In this document: positions 38,126 to 48,339 of the stretch, in pieces | Layout of the letters: each line of letters opens with the position of its first letter | Numbering within the stretch: position 1 is the stretch's first letter | NCBI RefSeq assembly: GCF_007860175.1 | Contig: NZ_SJPX01000005.1 | Span: forward strand, 992,001 to 1,056,000 | Reading direction: 5' to 3' | Length of the DNA stretch: 64,000 bases | Source of the DNA: Rubripirellula reticaptiva | GTDB lineage: Bacteria > Planctomycetota > Planctomycetia > Pirellulales > Pirellulaceae | Notes under the pieces: generated by a model | The model's database searches: none | What the model saw: only the letters and a program-made list of their open reading frames with translations | What the model was told of the DNA's origin: nothing | Translations under genes and position numbers: made by a program

Positions 38126-38787
38126 GCGTTCACGCTCCCACTTTCCAACCGAATCAGCTTGCTCGACACACGACTGATTTGGTCGGCGTCGTGGCTGGTC
38201 CAGATCCAAACTCGATCAACGTCCGCGTCTTTCCACTGACGAGCCAGCGTTTCAAATCGTTGCACTAGAGCCGCATCCAATGATGCGGTGGGTTCGTCCA
38301 GCAACATCACTGTCGGCGACACCAGGATCGCGCGAACAAGCGCCACTAGCTGTTGTTCGCCACCACTAAGCGTCGATGCATCCTGGTCCAAGATCGACTC
38401 GCCGCGTCCCAAACTGCTTAGCAATGCGATCGCTTTGGCCTGATTAAACGAATCTGTCGCCGATGCAAACGTGAACGGCAGTGTTAGATTCTGCAGCACC
38501 GTGCCAGGAACTAGCGCCGGACGCTGGGCGAGATACACCACGCTGCGTCGAAACATGGGAACTCGATCAACAGTCACGATTTTCCCGCGAAAGCGAATCT
38601 GGCCGTCGTCGATTGCGTCCAACCTTGCGATTGCCCGCAGCATCGTCGACTTGCCGCTACCGCTAGGCCCAACCAACCCGATCGCATCGCCAGCGACGAT
38701 CAACAGGTCAACACCCGCGAGCAACGTCCGGCCGGTTTTGGTGTCGCGTCTTGTGACGTCGACCATTTCAATCACGGATTGCGTCAC
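38122..38787 (-). CDS. FetA/YbbL-like ABC transporter ATPase
   Basis: A 221-residue ABC ATPase: Walker A GPSGSGKSTM near residue 41, Q-loop, signature LSGGEQQ near residue 134, Walker B VMLLDEPTASLD, switch His in TSHD. With the FetB-like permease it forms an exporter-like two-gene system. The start is taken as GTG 38787 because its bases overlap the HrpB stop (GTGA) and give MTQSVIEMVDVTRR, a typical first beta strand; ATG 38766 is an alternative. It is translationally linked both upstream and downstream. Confidence 0.93.
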   Translation of the reverse strand: MTQSVIEMVDVTRRDTKTGRTLLAGVDLLIVAGDAIGLVGPSGSGKSTMLRAIARLDAIDDGQIRFRGKIVTVDRVPMFRRSVVYLAQRPALVPGTVLQNLTLPFTFASATDSFNQAKAIALLSSLGRGESILDQDASTLSGGEQQLVALVRAILVSPTVMLLDEPTASLDAALVQRFETLARQWKDADVDRVWIWTSHDADQISRVSSKLIRLESGSVNA

Positions 38788-41417
38788 TTTGGTTTCAAAC
38801 CTCGTGGCGTTGCAGACGCGGCTTGCGGGTCTTCCGGCCAATGATGTTTGGGATACCGGCGGCGAAGTTCTTTTCGCACATGGATGTAGGTTTCTTTCCA
38901 AAAGTTTTCGAGGTCTTCGGTGATTTGCTGAGGACGATAGTTCGGGCCCAGAAGGTGCAATTGAATCGGCACACGTCCACCGGCGATTCGTGGCGTCGTT
39001 GCCCAGCCGAACAACTCTTGGATTCGCACTTCCATCCAAGGCGTCCGGCCGTCGGCGTATTGAACCGGAAACTGGTTCCCACTTGGTACTTTTAACTTCG
39101 CCGGCGCATGGGCATCAATCAGTTGCTGCTGCCCCCACTGGTAGCGTCCTTTGAAATGATCAAGCCAAGGCGCTGAACGAAGCTGGGCAATCGAAGTCCG
39201 AGTTTGGCAAAGTCGCAGCAATACTTCTTCAACACCCGCATGATCGAGCGATGGAAGTTCCAGATCAGGCATTCGCTCAGTCAAGAACCTTACTCGCTCG
39301 ATCCACGCAGCCACGTCTTTGTCTTTTGCGGGAAAAACGCTTTCCAAGTTTTGGGCCGCATGCCGAGCCAAGATGGCGGCAACCTCGGAACTCGGCTCGC
39401 ACGCGATCGGCGACTCGGCCAACAACAGGTCGTCAAAGTAACGCCGCCGTCTGGCAACCACTGCCTTCAACGATGGATTGAAAAACGGCTCATCGACTTC
39501 GCGGACCGATTGATCGTCCAGCCAATCCCCATCGACGACCGACGCTGCCCGTACTGACGCCTCAGTGCCTTTGGCGTCGACGTCAATGCATAAAAACAAT
39601 TCGCCGTGGCGACAGGCCGACGAACGATCCAGCTTCACCCCCCGACCTCCCACCATCAAACCGCGATCGTCGCCCGGGTTTCGTCGCCGGGCAACGCGAT
39701 CGGGATAGGCCGCCAATAACGCTCGCTTGAGCGAATCGCCGGCCGATTCCGTTGTGTCCGGCGTCTGCTCTGCGCCCACCATCCGCTCGATTTGCTTGGC
39801 GATCCTCAGCACATTCTTCGCCGCCGGGACGCTTTGCACTGCCGACGCATCGCCACGCTGGAACCGACGCATGCGGTCAACACGATCCGAAACGTCGCAG
39901 TCGGACACCGTTGTTCCCGACGCTACCGCAGACCCGCGAAACGGATCTCGTTCGGTCAACAGCGACGCTGCGATCGAGGCATCGGCGACGACCCAGCGTT
40001 GGGCGGCTTCGATCATGAAACGCGCCAGTCGCGGATGCAATGGTAACGCCGCCATTCGTTTTCCAATCGAAGTAATATTGCCATCATCGTCGATCGCACC
40101 GAGTCGCTGCAGCAAGCGTGTTGCAACATCAACCGACTCGGTTGGCGGCGGAGTCAGCCACGGGAATGCCGCCACGTCTTTCTCGCCCCATAACGCCAAC
40201 GTCAAGACAGCCCCCGACAGATCGCCTCGCTGGATCTCAGGTGTATCTTCTTGTCTTCGGGATCGATGCGACGCGTTTGGCCACAACCGAAAGCAGACGC
40301 CGGGCTGAGTCCGACCAGCACGACCGGCTCGCTGATCCGCCGATGCCTGGGAAATCGGTTCGAGCATCAATTTCGGCAAACCAACCTGGGAATCAAAACG
40401 CATCACGCGAGCCACGCCAGTGTCGATGACGGCCGTGACACCAGGAATGGTGATCGATGTTTCGGCAACGTTGGTCGACAGGACGATCTTGCGAACCGAT
40501 GACTCCGACAACACCGCGTCCTGATCATCGGGCGAAAGATCACCGTAGAGTTCTTGCACCATTGCGCCACGACTGATGCCCCGCTGCTCGATCAACCGTT
40601 TCGCGGCATGAATCTCGCCGACGCCCGGCAAAAAAACCAACACGTGACCATCGGTCGCTTGAAGTGCATCGGGCAACGCGCCGGCAACTTGGTCAGCGAT
40701 GCGATCGCGTGACAGCATTTTCGCATACCGGACGTCGACCGGAAACGCTCGACCCTCGCTGGTCACGCAAGTTGCATCACCCAAGAAATCCGCGATCGGC
40801 TGGGGATCAAGTGTCGCAGACATCACGATCAAGCGCAGTTCGGGTCGCAGCGTCGTCCGGATCCGCTGCAGCATCCCGAGCGCAAGATCAAGTTCCAAAC
40901 TTCGCTCATGAAATTCATCGAGCATCACACATGACACATCATCCAACAGCGGATCGTCTTGCAGTCGGCGAATCAAAATCCCTGTCGTCATCGCGATCAA
41001 GCGAGTTCCGCGCGTGACTCGTTTGTCAAAACGGACTTGGTACCCAACATCCTCACCAAGCGACGTCCCAACCAACCGCGCAAGCCGCGCCGCCGCTGAA
41101 CGAGCCGCCAATCGCCGCGGCTGGATCAACAAGATCTTTCCATCGCCGCAAATCGACCGAGCCAACAAGCGTGGTGGGACTCCCGTCGTCTTACCGGCCC
41201 CCGGCGGTGCCTTCAGCACGACCGACGATCCGGCCGACAACGCCGATTCGATTTCCGGCAAGCAATGCGATACAGGCAGCACAGATTCGATCGGCGGGTT
41301 CACGCGTCGCTCGCTCGATGAAAGTTTGAAATCACGCTGCTTGCCGTAGATTGGTGAACCACGACAATTCACCCCCAAAGTCCGACAACACGCCGGGGCT
41401 CGCGGATTAGAAGGCAT
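38784..41417 (-). CDS. hrpB: HrpB-like DEAH/DExH RNA helicase
   Basis: Up to 877 residues. Walker A is APPGAGKTTGVP near residue 70, motif II is DEFH (the HrpB form), motif VI is QRAGRAGRTQPGVCFRLW, and the C-terminal HrpB domain ends with a WPEDPQAA-like block. HrpB proteins are SF2 helicases of unsettled role. The first 38 residues are poorly conserved; GTG 41303 (VNPPIESVLPVSH) is a reasonable alternative start, giving about 839 residues. The stop overlaps the FetA start (GTGA). Confidence 0.93.
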   Translation of the reverse strand: MPSNPRAPACCRTLGVNCRGSPIYGKQRDFKLSSSERRVNPPIESVLPVSHCLPEIESALSAGSSVVLKAPPGAGKTTGVPPRLLARSICGDGKILLIQPRRLAARSAAARLARLVGTSLGEDVGYQVRFDKRVTRGTRLIAMTTGILIRRLQDDPLLDDVSCVMLDEFHERSLELDLALGMLQRIRTTLRPELRLIVMSATLDPQPIADFLGDATCVTSEGRAFPVDVRYAKMLSRDRIADQVAGALPDALQATDGHVLVFLPGVGEIHAAKRLIEQRGISRGAMVQELYGDLSPDDQDAVLSESSVRKIVLSTNVAETSITIPGVTAVIDTGVARVMRFDSQVGLPKLMLEPISQASADQRAGRAGRTQPGVCFRLWPNASHRSRRQEDTPEIQRGDLSGAVLTLALWGEKDVAAFPWLTPPPTESVDVATRLLQRLGAIDDDGNITSIGKRMAALPLHPRLARFMIEAAQRWVVADASIAASLLTERDPFRGSAVASGTTVSDCDVSDRVDRMRRFQRGDASAVQSVPAAKNVLRIAKQIERMVGAEQTPDTTESAGDSLKRALLAAYPDRVARRRNPGDDRGLMVGGRGVKLDRSSACRHGELFLCIDVDAKGTEASVRAASVVDGDWLDDQSVREVDEPFFNPSLKAVVARRRRYFDDLLLAESPIACEPSSEVAAILARHAAQNLESVFPAKDKDVAAWIERVRFLTERMPDLELPSLDHAGVEEVLLRLCQTRTSIAQLRSAPWLDHFKGRYQWGQQQLIDAHAPAKLKVPSGNQFPVQYADGRTPWMEVRIQELFGWATTPRIAGGRVPIQLHLLGPNYRPQQITEDLENFWKETYIHVRKELRRRYPKHHWPEDPQAASATPRGLKPK

Positions 41418-41813
41418 CGAACGTCGCTGGGCACATCATACCGACCGGCTCGGTTACGAGACATCGGCAGCAAATTCGCCAGCCCCCCCCCGAAAGCTGG
41501 CACGGCTTTCACGATTGTGCCATCCAGCAGCCAATCAACTTGGGGGGGATCCCAAGCTCGGATACGGTAAAAAGCTGGCGGAGACAAACGCTATCAACCG
41601 CAAAAAGCACCGTGTTTGAGCGACATAGAGCGGTTTCCAACACCACAAACAGCACCGAATGGGCAACCCACCGGAGGATGTGAATTTTGTGTGAACGACC
41701 ATTCTTTGACCACACCGATCCCGTTACAACCGCAGGACCAGGGACGGGAAGGAATTCCGGTAAGGACGTCGAAATGACAAAACACACTCTCCGCACCCGC
41801 GAGTCTTAACTCA
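41418..41813. other. spacer between hrpB and pstS
   Basis: 396 bp between divergent hrpB and pstS starts. It holds the pst promoter region. Runs of C (41484-41491) and G (41541-41547) are present. I could not recognise a PHO box with confidence, nor any gene. Confidence 0.4.
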
Positions 41814-42863
41814 ATGCTCTGTCGTCTTGCCTTCCCGTTTGTCGCCATCACGGCTCTCGCCGCGGCGATCGCCGGCTGCAGTTCATCAACGTCATCTGGT
41901 TCCGTTGAAAGCATCAAACTGCAAGGTTCGGGTGCTAGTTTCCCAGCGCCGCTCTATGGTCGCTGGTTCAAAGAATACAGCGGTGCGGTCAACGGCGTAA
42001 GAATCGACTACCAAGCCAAAGGTAGCGGCGGCGGCATCAAAGACTTCATCGAACACACCGTCGACTTTGCAGCCAGTGATGCGGCGATGAATGACGAAGA
42101 AATTGGCCAAGTCGATGGCGGCGTTGTCTTACTGCCAATGACCGCGGGCAGCGTCGTGTTGGCGTACAACTTGCCCAAACTGAAATCGCCACTGAAGCTT
42201 TCGCGTGAAGCTTACGTCGGTATTTTCCTGGGCAAGATTTCCAGCTGGGATGACGCCGCGATTGCCAAATCAAACGACGGCGTTGAACTGCCCAAGTTGC
42301 CGATCACCGTCGTGCAGCGAGCCGACAGCAGTGGCACGACGTTCGTGTTCACCAACCACTTGTCCGCCGTTAGCGAAGAGTTCAAGAACGGCCCCGGTGT
42401 AGGCAAGAGCGTCAACTGGCCCAGCAGCGACAAGTTTATCGCCGCCCCCAAAAATGACGGCGTCACCGCAACCATCAAGCAAACGCCCGGTGCGATCGGT
42501 TACATCGAATTCGGTTTCGCCGATCAAGCCAAGTTGCCAATGGCAAATCTAGAAAGCAAGGCGGGCAAGTTTGTTTCGCCGTCGCTGGACAACGCCAAGG
42601 CGGCACTCGCTGGCGTTGAAATGCCTGCCGACATGCGAGCTTGGTTGCCGGACCCAGAAGCCGATTCGGCTTACCCGATCGTCAGCTACACATGGCTATT
42701 GTGCTACCCCAAGTACGAGGACACCGCCAAAGCAGACGCACTAAAAGAAATGATCATTTGGTGCTTGAACGAAGGACAAAACTCGAGTGCAGAAATGGGC
42801 TACGTTCCTCTTCCTGCGAACGTCGTCGAAGCAGTGACTGCGAAACTTGATTCGATCCAATAG
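41814..42863 (+). CDS. pstS: phosphate ABC transporter substrate-binding lipoprotein
   Basis: A 349-residue lipoprotein with a signal peptide ending in lipobox AIAGC (Cys at about 22). The mature part has the phosphate-binding blocks QGSGASFPAPLY, AKGSGGGIKDFIEHTVDFAASDAAM, SGTTFVFTNHLS and GAIGYIEFGFA. It captures phosphate at the cell surface for PstCAB. It heads the pstSCAB cluster; no phoU is adjacent. Confidence 0.97.
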   Translation: MLCRLAFPFVAITALAAAIAGCSSSTSSGSVESIKLQGSGASFPAPLYGRWFKEYSGAVNGVRIDYQAKGSGGGIKDFIEHTVDFAASDAAMNDEEIGQVDGGVVLLPMTAGSVVLAYNLPKLKSPLKLSREAYVGIFLGKISSWDDAAIAKSNDGVELPKLPITVVQRADSSGTTFVFTNHLSAVSEEFKNGPGVGKSVNWPSSDKFIAAPKNDGVTATIKQTPGAIGYIEFGFADQAKLPMANLESKAGKFVSPSLDNAKAALAGVEMPADMRAWLPDPEADSAYPIVSYTWLLCYPKYEDTAKADALKEMIIWCLNEGQNSSAEMGYVPLPANVVEAVTAKLDSIQ

Positions 42864-42868
42864 CCATC

Positions 42869-43852
42869 ATGAACCACACGCTTCCAAGCGAATCCGAGTT
42901 CGGCGGCGAGGCTTCGATCTCGGCGCCGCCTTCGAAATTCGACGTGTTCGCCGATCGTGGCTTTCGATCGGCGACGGCGATGTTTGCTTGGCTGACCGTG
43001 GCGTTGGTTTTCTTGATTGTGTACGAAGTCGGCGGCAGCGCCATGCCGGCAATCCAAAAACACGGTGTTGGTTTTCTAACGACACAGACATGGGATCTGC
43101 AATCGGAACAGTTCGGCGTGTTGCCTGAAATTTGGGGCACGCTCTACAGTTCATTTCTCGCTCTGATCATTGGCGGCTTCTTTGGTATCTCGATCGCGAT
43201 CTTTTTGACGCAAGACTTTTTGCCGCGAAAGATTGAATGGGCATTTAAGAATATCGTCGAACTGCTAGCCGCGATCCCAAGCGTTGTGTACGGACTGTGG
43301 GGTATCTTTGTCGTGATCCCGATGCTTCGTCCGACGGCGACTTGGCTGCACGAAAACCTGGGCTGGATTCCATTCTTTGGGACATCCCTGTCAGGTCCAG
43401 GAATGTTGCCGGCGGCGTTGGTGCTTGCGATCATGATTTTGCCGACCGTCTCGGCGATCTCTCGCGATTCGCTGAACAACGTTCCCAACCGATTGAAGGA
43501 AGCGGCGGTCGGTTTAGGGGCAACCCGATGGGAAGCGATCTTCGGCGTCATTCTGCCCACGGCATCGAAGGGCATCTTCGGCGCGCTCGTGCTTGGCTTT
43601 GGCCGTGCCTTAGGCGAAACGATGGCGCTTGCGATGTTGGTCGGAAACTCCAACCAAATGAGCATCTCCTTATTCTCGCCTGGCAACACGCTTGCAGCAT
43701 TACTGGCCAACCACTTCCCCGAAGCGGGCAAGGACGAGGAGCCGGTTCTGATGTACGCCGCATTGGTGCTGCTGGCGATCACGTTGTTGGTCAACATCTG
43801 TGGTGCTTTTGTGCTCAAGCGAGCCTCTCGGCGAACGGCGGGATCTCACTGA
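42869..43852 (+). CDS. pstC: phosphate ABC transporter permease PstC
   Basis: A 327-residue permease with about six to seven transmembrane segments. The family EAA-type loop is seen as LKEAAVGLGATRWEAIFGVILP. It reads EWAFKNIVELLAAIPSVVYGLWG, typical of PstC, and follows pstS by 5 bp. The cytoplasmic N-terminus (about 30 residues) is Ser/Pro-rich. It forms the membrane channel with PstA. The pstA start shares its last base (TGATG). Confidence 0.96.
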   Translation: MNHTLPSESEFGGEASISAPPSKFDVFADRGFRSATAMFAWLTVALVFLIVYEVGGSAMPAIQKHGVGFLTTQTWDLQSEQFGVLPEIWGTLYSSFLALIIGGFFGISIAIFLTQDFLPRKIEWAFKNIVELLAAIPSVVYGLWGIFVVIPMLRPTATWLHENLGWIPFFGTSLSGPGMLPAALVLAIMILPTVSAISRDSLNNVPNRLKEAAVGLGATRWEAIFGVILPTASKGIFGALVLGFGRALGETMALAMLVGNSNQMSISLFSPGNTLAALLANHFPEAGKDEEPVLMYAALVLLAITLLVNICGAFVLKRASRRTAGSH

Positions 43853-44781
43853 TGAACAAAGATAATCTTGAAATCACCGAACTGACCGAGGCGTTTGACG
43901 ACGTCGACTTTCCACGTCTCGAACGTTCACTGCGACATCCACGCACATTGATTAGCGCAGGATTGTCGATCGCGATTGGCGTCGCGACCGTGCTCGCGTG
44001 CATACCACTGTTTAGTGTGCTGTACATGCTGATCATTCGCGGCGGCAAAAAACTGTCGACCGAACTGTTCACCCAGCTTCCGCCGACTGCATTCGAAGCG
44101 GGCGGTGGTTTTGGAAACGCCATCGTTGGAACGCTTGTCATGGTTTCGATCGCGGCCGCGATTGCGATTCCCGTCGGCGTCATGACGGCGATTTTTTTGG
44201 CCGAGTTTGGACCGCAAAGCAAGACGGCTTCGATCGCTCGGTTCTGCGCAAAAACTCTCACTGGGCTGCCATCGATTTTGGCGGGAGTGTTTGCTTACGC
44301 CGCTGTGGTTTTGGCGACGGGCAGCTACTCGGCACCAGCCGGTGGTGTGGCGTTGGCTTTACTGATGCTGCCGACGGTCATCTTGACGGCCGAAGAAGCG
44401 ATGCGAATGGTGCCGGTCAAGATGAAAGAAGCGGCAATCGGCATGGGATGCACGCCGACCCAAGTGGCTTGGAAAATCGTGTTGCCAACCGCGATGCCGG
44501 GCATTTTGACGGGCGTGATGTTAGCGGTCGCACGAGCCGCCGGCGAAACGGCGCCGCTTTTGTTCACTGCGTTATTTAGCAACTACTGGTTCTTTGAAGA
44601 CGGTCAGTCGCAACTGATGGAACCGACCGCATCTTTAGCAGTCTTCATTTACAACTTCTCTGGAATGCCTTTCGAGAACCAAATCGAAATGGCCTGGGCG
44701 GCCTCGCTTGTGTTGGTCCTGTTGGTGCTTGCCATCAACGTTACCGGACAACTGATATCAAGCCGCACAAAAACGCGTTAG
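43852..44781 (+). CDS. pstA: phosphate ABC transporter permease PstA
   Basis: A 309-residue permease, start at 43852 ([12 protein letters not shown]) sharing one base with the pstC stop. It has a conserved [28 protein letters not shown] segment and the loop [24 protein letters not shown]. About six membrane segments. The longer frame reading back to 43297 is antisense-free but overlaps pstC in another frame and is discounted. Confidence 0.96.
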   Translation: MNKDNLEITELTEAFDDVDFPRLERSLRHPRTLISAGLSIAIGVATVLACIPLFSVLYMLIIRGGKKLSTELFTQLPPTAFEAGGGFGNAIVGTLVMVSIAAAIAIPVGVMTAIFLAEFGPQSKTASIARFCAKTLTGLPSILAGVFAYAAVVLATGSYSAPAGGVALALLMLPTVILTAEEAMRMVPVKMKEAAIGMGCTPTQVAWKIVLPTAMPGILTGVMLAVARAAGETAPLLFTALFSNYWFFEDGQSQLMEPTASLAVFIYNFSGMPFENQIEMAWAASLVLVLLVLAINVTGQLISSRTKTR

Positions 44782-44795
44782 GGAATTCCTTTTTA

Positions 44796-45620
44796 ATGAT
44801 CGCTCCGACCAAACTTGCCGCAGACGATGTGCTAGCCGACAGCAACGGCGCACCGTTGATCGATTGCAACATCAACAATCTCTACTACGGTAACTTTCGT
44901 GCCGTCCGCGACAGCCACATTCCAATCGACCGTGGCTCGATCACCGCTTTCATTGGCCCGTCGGGATGCGGCAAGAGCAGCGCACTGCGCTGCTTGAACC
45001 GGATGAACGACTTGGTTCGCGGATTCCGGCTTGATGGCCACGTCCATTTTCGTGGACGCGACATCTACCATCCACGCGTCGATCCGGTTGCCGTGCGCCG
45101 CTACATCGGAATGGTGTTTCAACAACCTAACCCGTTCGCGATGAGCATCTTCAATAATGTCGCATTCGGTCTGCGTCTGAACCGCTTTCGAGGCAACGTT
45201 GCGGCCAAGGTCGAAGAGGCACTTCGCGGCGCAGCGCTTTGGGAAGAAGTCAAGGACAAGCTGAAATCAAGCGGGCTGTCACTATCGGGTGGCCAACAAC
45301 AGCGGCTCTGCATTGCTCGCGCGATTGCAACGGAACCCGAAGTCATGCTGATGGACGAACCCTGTTCGGCCCTCGACCCAATCGCAACGCGGCGGATCGA
45401 AGAACTGATGCAGGAGCTAAAAAAGAAGTACACGATCGCCATCGTGACTCACAACCTGCAACAAGCCAAACGCGTCGCCGACAAAACGGCTTTCATGTAC
45501 GTTGACACTTCCGAAGGTACTCGCACGGGCTACTTGGTGGAGTTTGGCGAGACCGGACAGATTTTCGAAGACCCGGCCGAAGAAAACACCAAGCGTTACA
45601 TCCGAGGCGAATTTAGCTAA
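44796..45620 (+). CDS. pstB: phosphate ABC transporter ATPase PstB
   Basis: A 274-residue ABC ATPase: [23 protein letters not shown] (Walker A), [19 protein letters not shown], signature [17 protein letters not shown], Walker [23 protein letters not shown] and [13 protein letters not shown]. These are PstB hallmarks. It lies 14 bp after pstA and ends the pstSCAB operon; the next gene is on the opposite strand. Confidence 0.98.
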   Translation: MIAPTKLAADDVLADSNGAPLIDCNINNLYYGNFRAVRDSHIPIDRGSITAFIGPSGCGKSSALRCLNRMNDLVRGFRLDGHVHFRGRDIYHPRVDPVAVRRYIGMVFQQPNPFAMSIFNNVAFGLRLNRFRGNVAAKVEEALRGAALWEEVKDKLKSSGLSLSGGQQQRLCIARAIATEPEVMLMDEPCSALDPIATRRIEELMQELKKKYTIAIVTHNLQQAKRVADKTAFMYVDTSEGTRTGYLVEFGETGQIFEDPAEENTKRYIRGEFS

Positions 45621-45654
45621 CCTGCGTTAACGCGAAACGCTCAATGACGCAGTG

Positions 45655-46881
45655 CTATCGGATCGACGAATCTTCCAGCGACGCGCGAGACTGCGGGCTT
45701 TCCCAAGTTGAAAACTCGGCCCATACCGGCAGGTGATCGGACACCTCGATCGCTTGCTCGCGAGTGATGCCAAAGATCCGCTCGATATCCATCACGCCCC
45801 AGCGACCGGTGTATTCGCCCGTAAATCGGCGATCGAACATGATGTTGTCGTACGCTTTGGTTTGACGTGTGTTGGTCATCGCGCCAGTGACGACCCAAGT
45901 CATCCCCGGCAAACGGCCAAGGTCATCAAATTCAAATTCGCTGGCGTTTAAGTCACCCAACAAGATCACGTCGTCTTCGTCCGGTCGAGCAGCCTGCATG
46001 ACAGGAAACACCTGCGACAGCGCTGAAATCTCGGCGGGTACTTCGTCGGGATCGGTGTGAATGTTGACCAGCCAAAATGTGAACGCTTGGTCGGGCGACG
46101 ATGTCCGGGCGCGAAAACGAGCGACAAAAGGTTCGCGGTGCAACAAATCGTTTGCATCCGTCATCGAACCGTAGGCGTACGGGTCATGTTCGATGCGAGT
46201 GGTGTCGTATACGAAAGCGTACTGTTCAGTACTAATCGTACGGCCCAAACGGGGACCGATTAGGAAGCTGTACTGGCTGCCATCGGCGTTGATCGCTTCG
46301 ATAAAACGCGGCAGAATCTCATCGCTTTGCGCTCGTATTTCTTGAATCGCGACCACATCGAACTGGCGAACCGCGTCAGCCAAAACATTGACAACCTCGG
46401 GCTTGGACAACTTGCTTTCGCCAAAGACTTGAATGTTGAAGGTTGCGATCAGAATTCGATCGCTTGGCCGTCCTGTTGCTGATTGTGTGGCTGCTGACTG
46501 TGTCGACGTTGACCGAGTTGGCTGAGACTGCGCTGACGCAAGTTGCCCCTGCACTGAACGATCGGACGTCGAATCGGAGCCCGTGAGCGCGTCTACAATA
46601 CGGTCTTTGAACGACGGCCTATTCGATGGTGGATTGTTTGGGCCGGTTTGCGAAGGAGATTCCTGCGACGAATCAACTTGCGATGGGCCACCTTGGGCAA
46701 TCCCAGACGGGTCGGGACCTGCCTCATCACCCGCCAAGATGCTGTCAACGATGGGTCCGACGATGGGGAAGTCGCGATAGAAATAGCCACCCGCACCGCT
46801 GCCGAACGTTGTCAGCAGTAGCGTTTTGAAAATCGTCGGTAACCACGACGAACGTCGCGATCGACTATTCCTGCTTGCCAC
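45655..46881 (-). CDS. membrane-anchored endonuclease/exonuclease/phosphatase-family protein
   Basis: A 408-residue protein. An Arg/Ser-rich start (SRNSRSRRSSW) precedes a hydrophobic segment (FKTLLLTTFGSGAGGYFY), then a Ser/Gln/Thr-rich spacer (about 45-135), then a DNase I-like domain: ILIATFNIQVFGESK, VVAIQEIRA (catalytic Glu), LGDLNASEFE and VSDHLPVWAEF (catalytic His). The GTG at 46881 is favoured by AGGGAGG six bases upstream; an earlier start at 46929 is possible. It is predicted to face the periplasm and hydrolyse a phosphodiester; substrate unknown. Confidence 0.83.
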   Translation of the reverse strand: MASRNSRSRRSSWLPTIFKTLLLTTFGSGAGGYFYRDFPIVGPIVDSILAGDEAGPDPSGIAQGGPSQVDSSQESPSQTGPNNPPSNRPSFKDRIVDALTGSDSTSDRSVQGQLASAQSQPTRSTSTQSAATQSATGRPSDRILIATFNIQVFGESKLSKPEVVNVLADAVRQFDVVAIQEIRAQSDEILPRFIEAINADGSQYSFLIGPRLGRTISTEQYAFVYDTTRIEHDPYAYGSMTDANDLLHREPFVARFRARTSSPDQAFTFWLVNIHTDPDEVPAEISALSQVFPVMQAARPDEDDVILLGDLNASEFEFDDLGRLPGMTWVVTGAMTNTRQTKAYDNIMFDRRFTGEYTGRWGVMDIERIFGITREQAIEVSDHLPVWAEFSTWESPQSRASLEDSSIR

Positions 46882-46887
46882 ACCAGG

Positions 46888-46894
46888 CCTCCCT
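46888..46894 (-). promoter_or_regulatory. ribosome binding site deciding a GTG start of the EEP-family gene
   Basis: AGGGAGG on the minus strand, six bases upstream of GTG 46881. It points to the shorter protein. Confidence 0.65.
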
Positions 46895-47111
46895 GCCTGT
46901 TGTCTTGATCCGGCCTGCCGTCCTGGCAAACAACTTTTCTGCGGCCGATTACTCGGCGAAATCCCGCTTCGAGAACGTCATCGTTCCCTAGCGACTGTGC
47001 TTCGCGACTATCGCAACGCGCCACCGCTTTTTTCCAGTGGACACTCATTCACGATGATCGAGAGTTGATCCATAGTCGCTGAGGCAACAGTGAAGCAAGG
47101 TCAGATCTTGC

Positions 47112-48194
47112 TTAGGTTGCCTGCCGACCTTCGGCGAAACGTTCCACGACAATCACGACAACTGCAGCGCCCAAAGCAAGCGTCACCAGCGTGATCAGGC
47201 TGCCATCCCAGTTCGCGGGTGAGACGTATTCCATGACTTGAAATTTCAGTTCTTCCGATGCCGTTTCCGAAGTCGGGCGCTGCAGCGGCCACAGCTTGCC
47301 GGCGCTGCCGATCATCAATCCCATCAACCACGCCATCGTGGTGCCGCGATGATGTTCAAGCAACCAACGCAGCACGCGTGAAAACGCCAACAATCCGATC
47401 AAGCAACCGCTCGCAAACACGGCGATCTGCGTCAGTGATTCGACCGAGAAGTTCCCCTTGGCGGCGTCTTTGATCAGACCCGTGACGCTGTGATAGACGC
47501 CTAGTAACAGCAAAACAAACGCACCGCTGATGCCGGGCAAGATCATCGCGCAGATGGCGATCGACGCCGAAAAGAACAGATACGGCAAACTCATGTTGCC
47601 GGTTCCCATGGGCAACAATGTGATCGCAATCGCTACGGCCGCGCCACACACCAGCGCAGCAATCCGGCTTGGCGTCCAGCGATCAACATAACCCTTGACG
47701 ATCCAAACACTGGCCACCAACAAGCCCAAGAAAACGGCCAACGTTTCGGCCATTCGGAATTCAAGCAACCAGTGCATCAACCCCGAAAGAGTCACGATGC
47801 CAGTCGCAATTCCCAGTCCAAGTGCTGCCAGAAAACGCACGTCCAGATGCCGAGCCGCGTCGGCGAACCGTTTGTCTCTGACCAGCCCAAACAATTGGCT
47901 GTCGATGTGACTGATCGCTGTGACCAGCCGCGTGTAGTGACCCAAAATCAACGCCACTGTCCCGCCGCTGACTCCGGGCACCGTATCGGCGGCTCCCATG
48001 CAGAATCCACGAACCACGTTGATCACGTCGCCACGAACCGTGGCGGCCGGAACCGAACCACCGGCTTTGACGTGCCCCGAGCTTCCATCGCCAGACGTTT
48101 CACCAGCTGCCAACCCGTCATGTCCCTCCGTTGCGACCGATGCAAGTGGTGTATCCGTTACATCGGTGGATTTGCGGACATCAGAGCGTTCCAT
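47112..48194 (-). CDS. DUF368 polyprenyl-phosphate transporter (PopT-like)
   Basis: A 360-residue polytopic membrane protein. After a hydrophilic N-terminus (about 60 residues), the DUF368 signature reads RGFCMGAADTVPGVSGGTVALILGHY; a second pseudo-symmetric motif FFSASIAICAMILPGISGAFVLLLLGVY follows. DUF368 (PopT) proteins have been linked to recycling of undecaprenyl phosphate across the membrane. It is divergent from uppP, which supplies that lipid by dephosphorylation (145 bp between starts). The 48194 ATG is chosen; the frame extends to 48302. Confidence 0.9.
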   Translation of the reverse strand: MERSDVRKSTDVTDTPLASVATEGHDGLAAGETSGDGSSGHVKAGGSVPAATVRGDVINVVRGFCMGAADTVPGVSGGTVALILGHYTRLVTAISHIDSQLFGLVRDKRFADAARHLDVRFLAALGLGIATGIVTLSGLMHWLLEFRMAETLAVFLGLLVASVWIVKGYVDRWTPSRIAALVCGAAVAIAITLLPMGTGNMSLPYLFFSASIAICAMILPGISGAFVLLLLGVYHSVTGLIKDAAKGNFSVESLTQIAVFASGCLIGLLAFSRVLRWLLEHHRGTTMAWLMGLMIGSAGKLWPLQRPTSETASEELKFQVMEYVSPANWDGSLITLVTLALGAAVVVIVVERFAEGRQAT

Positions 48195-48339
48195 CAGTGC
48201 TTCCTTCGAGCGGGCCGGGCAACGATACTTGCGGCAGCGAATAAATGCGGGACATCGGTACAGCCATCGGCGACCGAGTTCAGCCACGCAACGTACAGCC
48301 ACACAACATCGTCTGACCTTCCCCGAGTATCAACGACCC

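Noticed and set aside
41594-41813. PHO box ahead of pstS
   Set aside because: No two well-matched CTGTCAT-like repeats were found; a weak resemblance alone is not enough.
43297-43851. A plus-strand frame reading into pstA from inside pstC
   Set aside because: It overlaps pstC in another frame; pstA starts at 43852 with a one-base overlap to the pstC stop.
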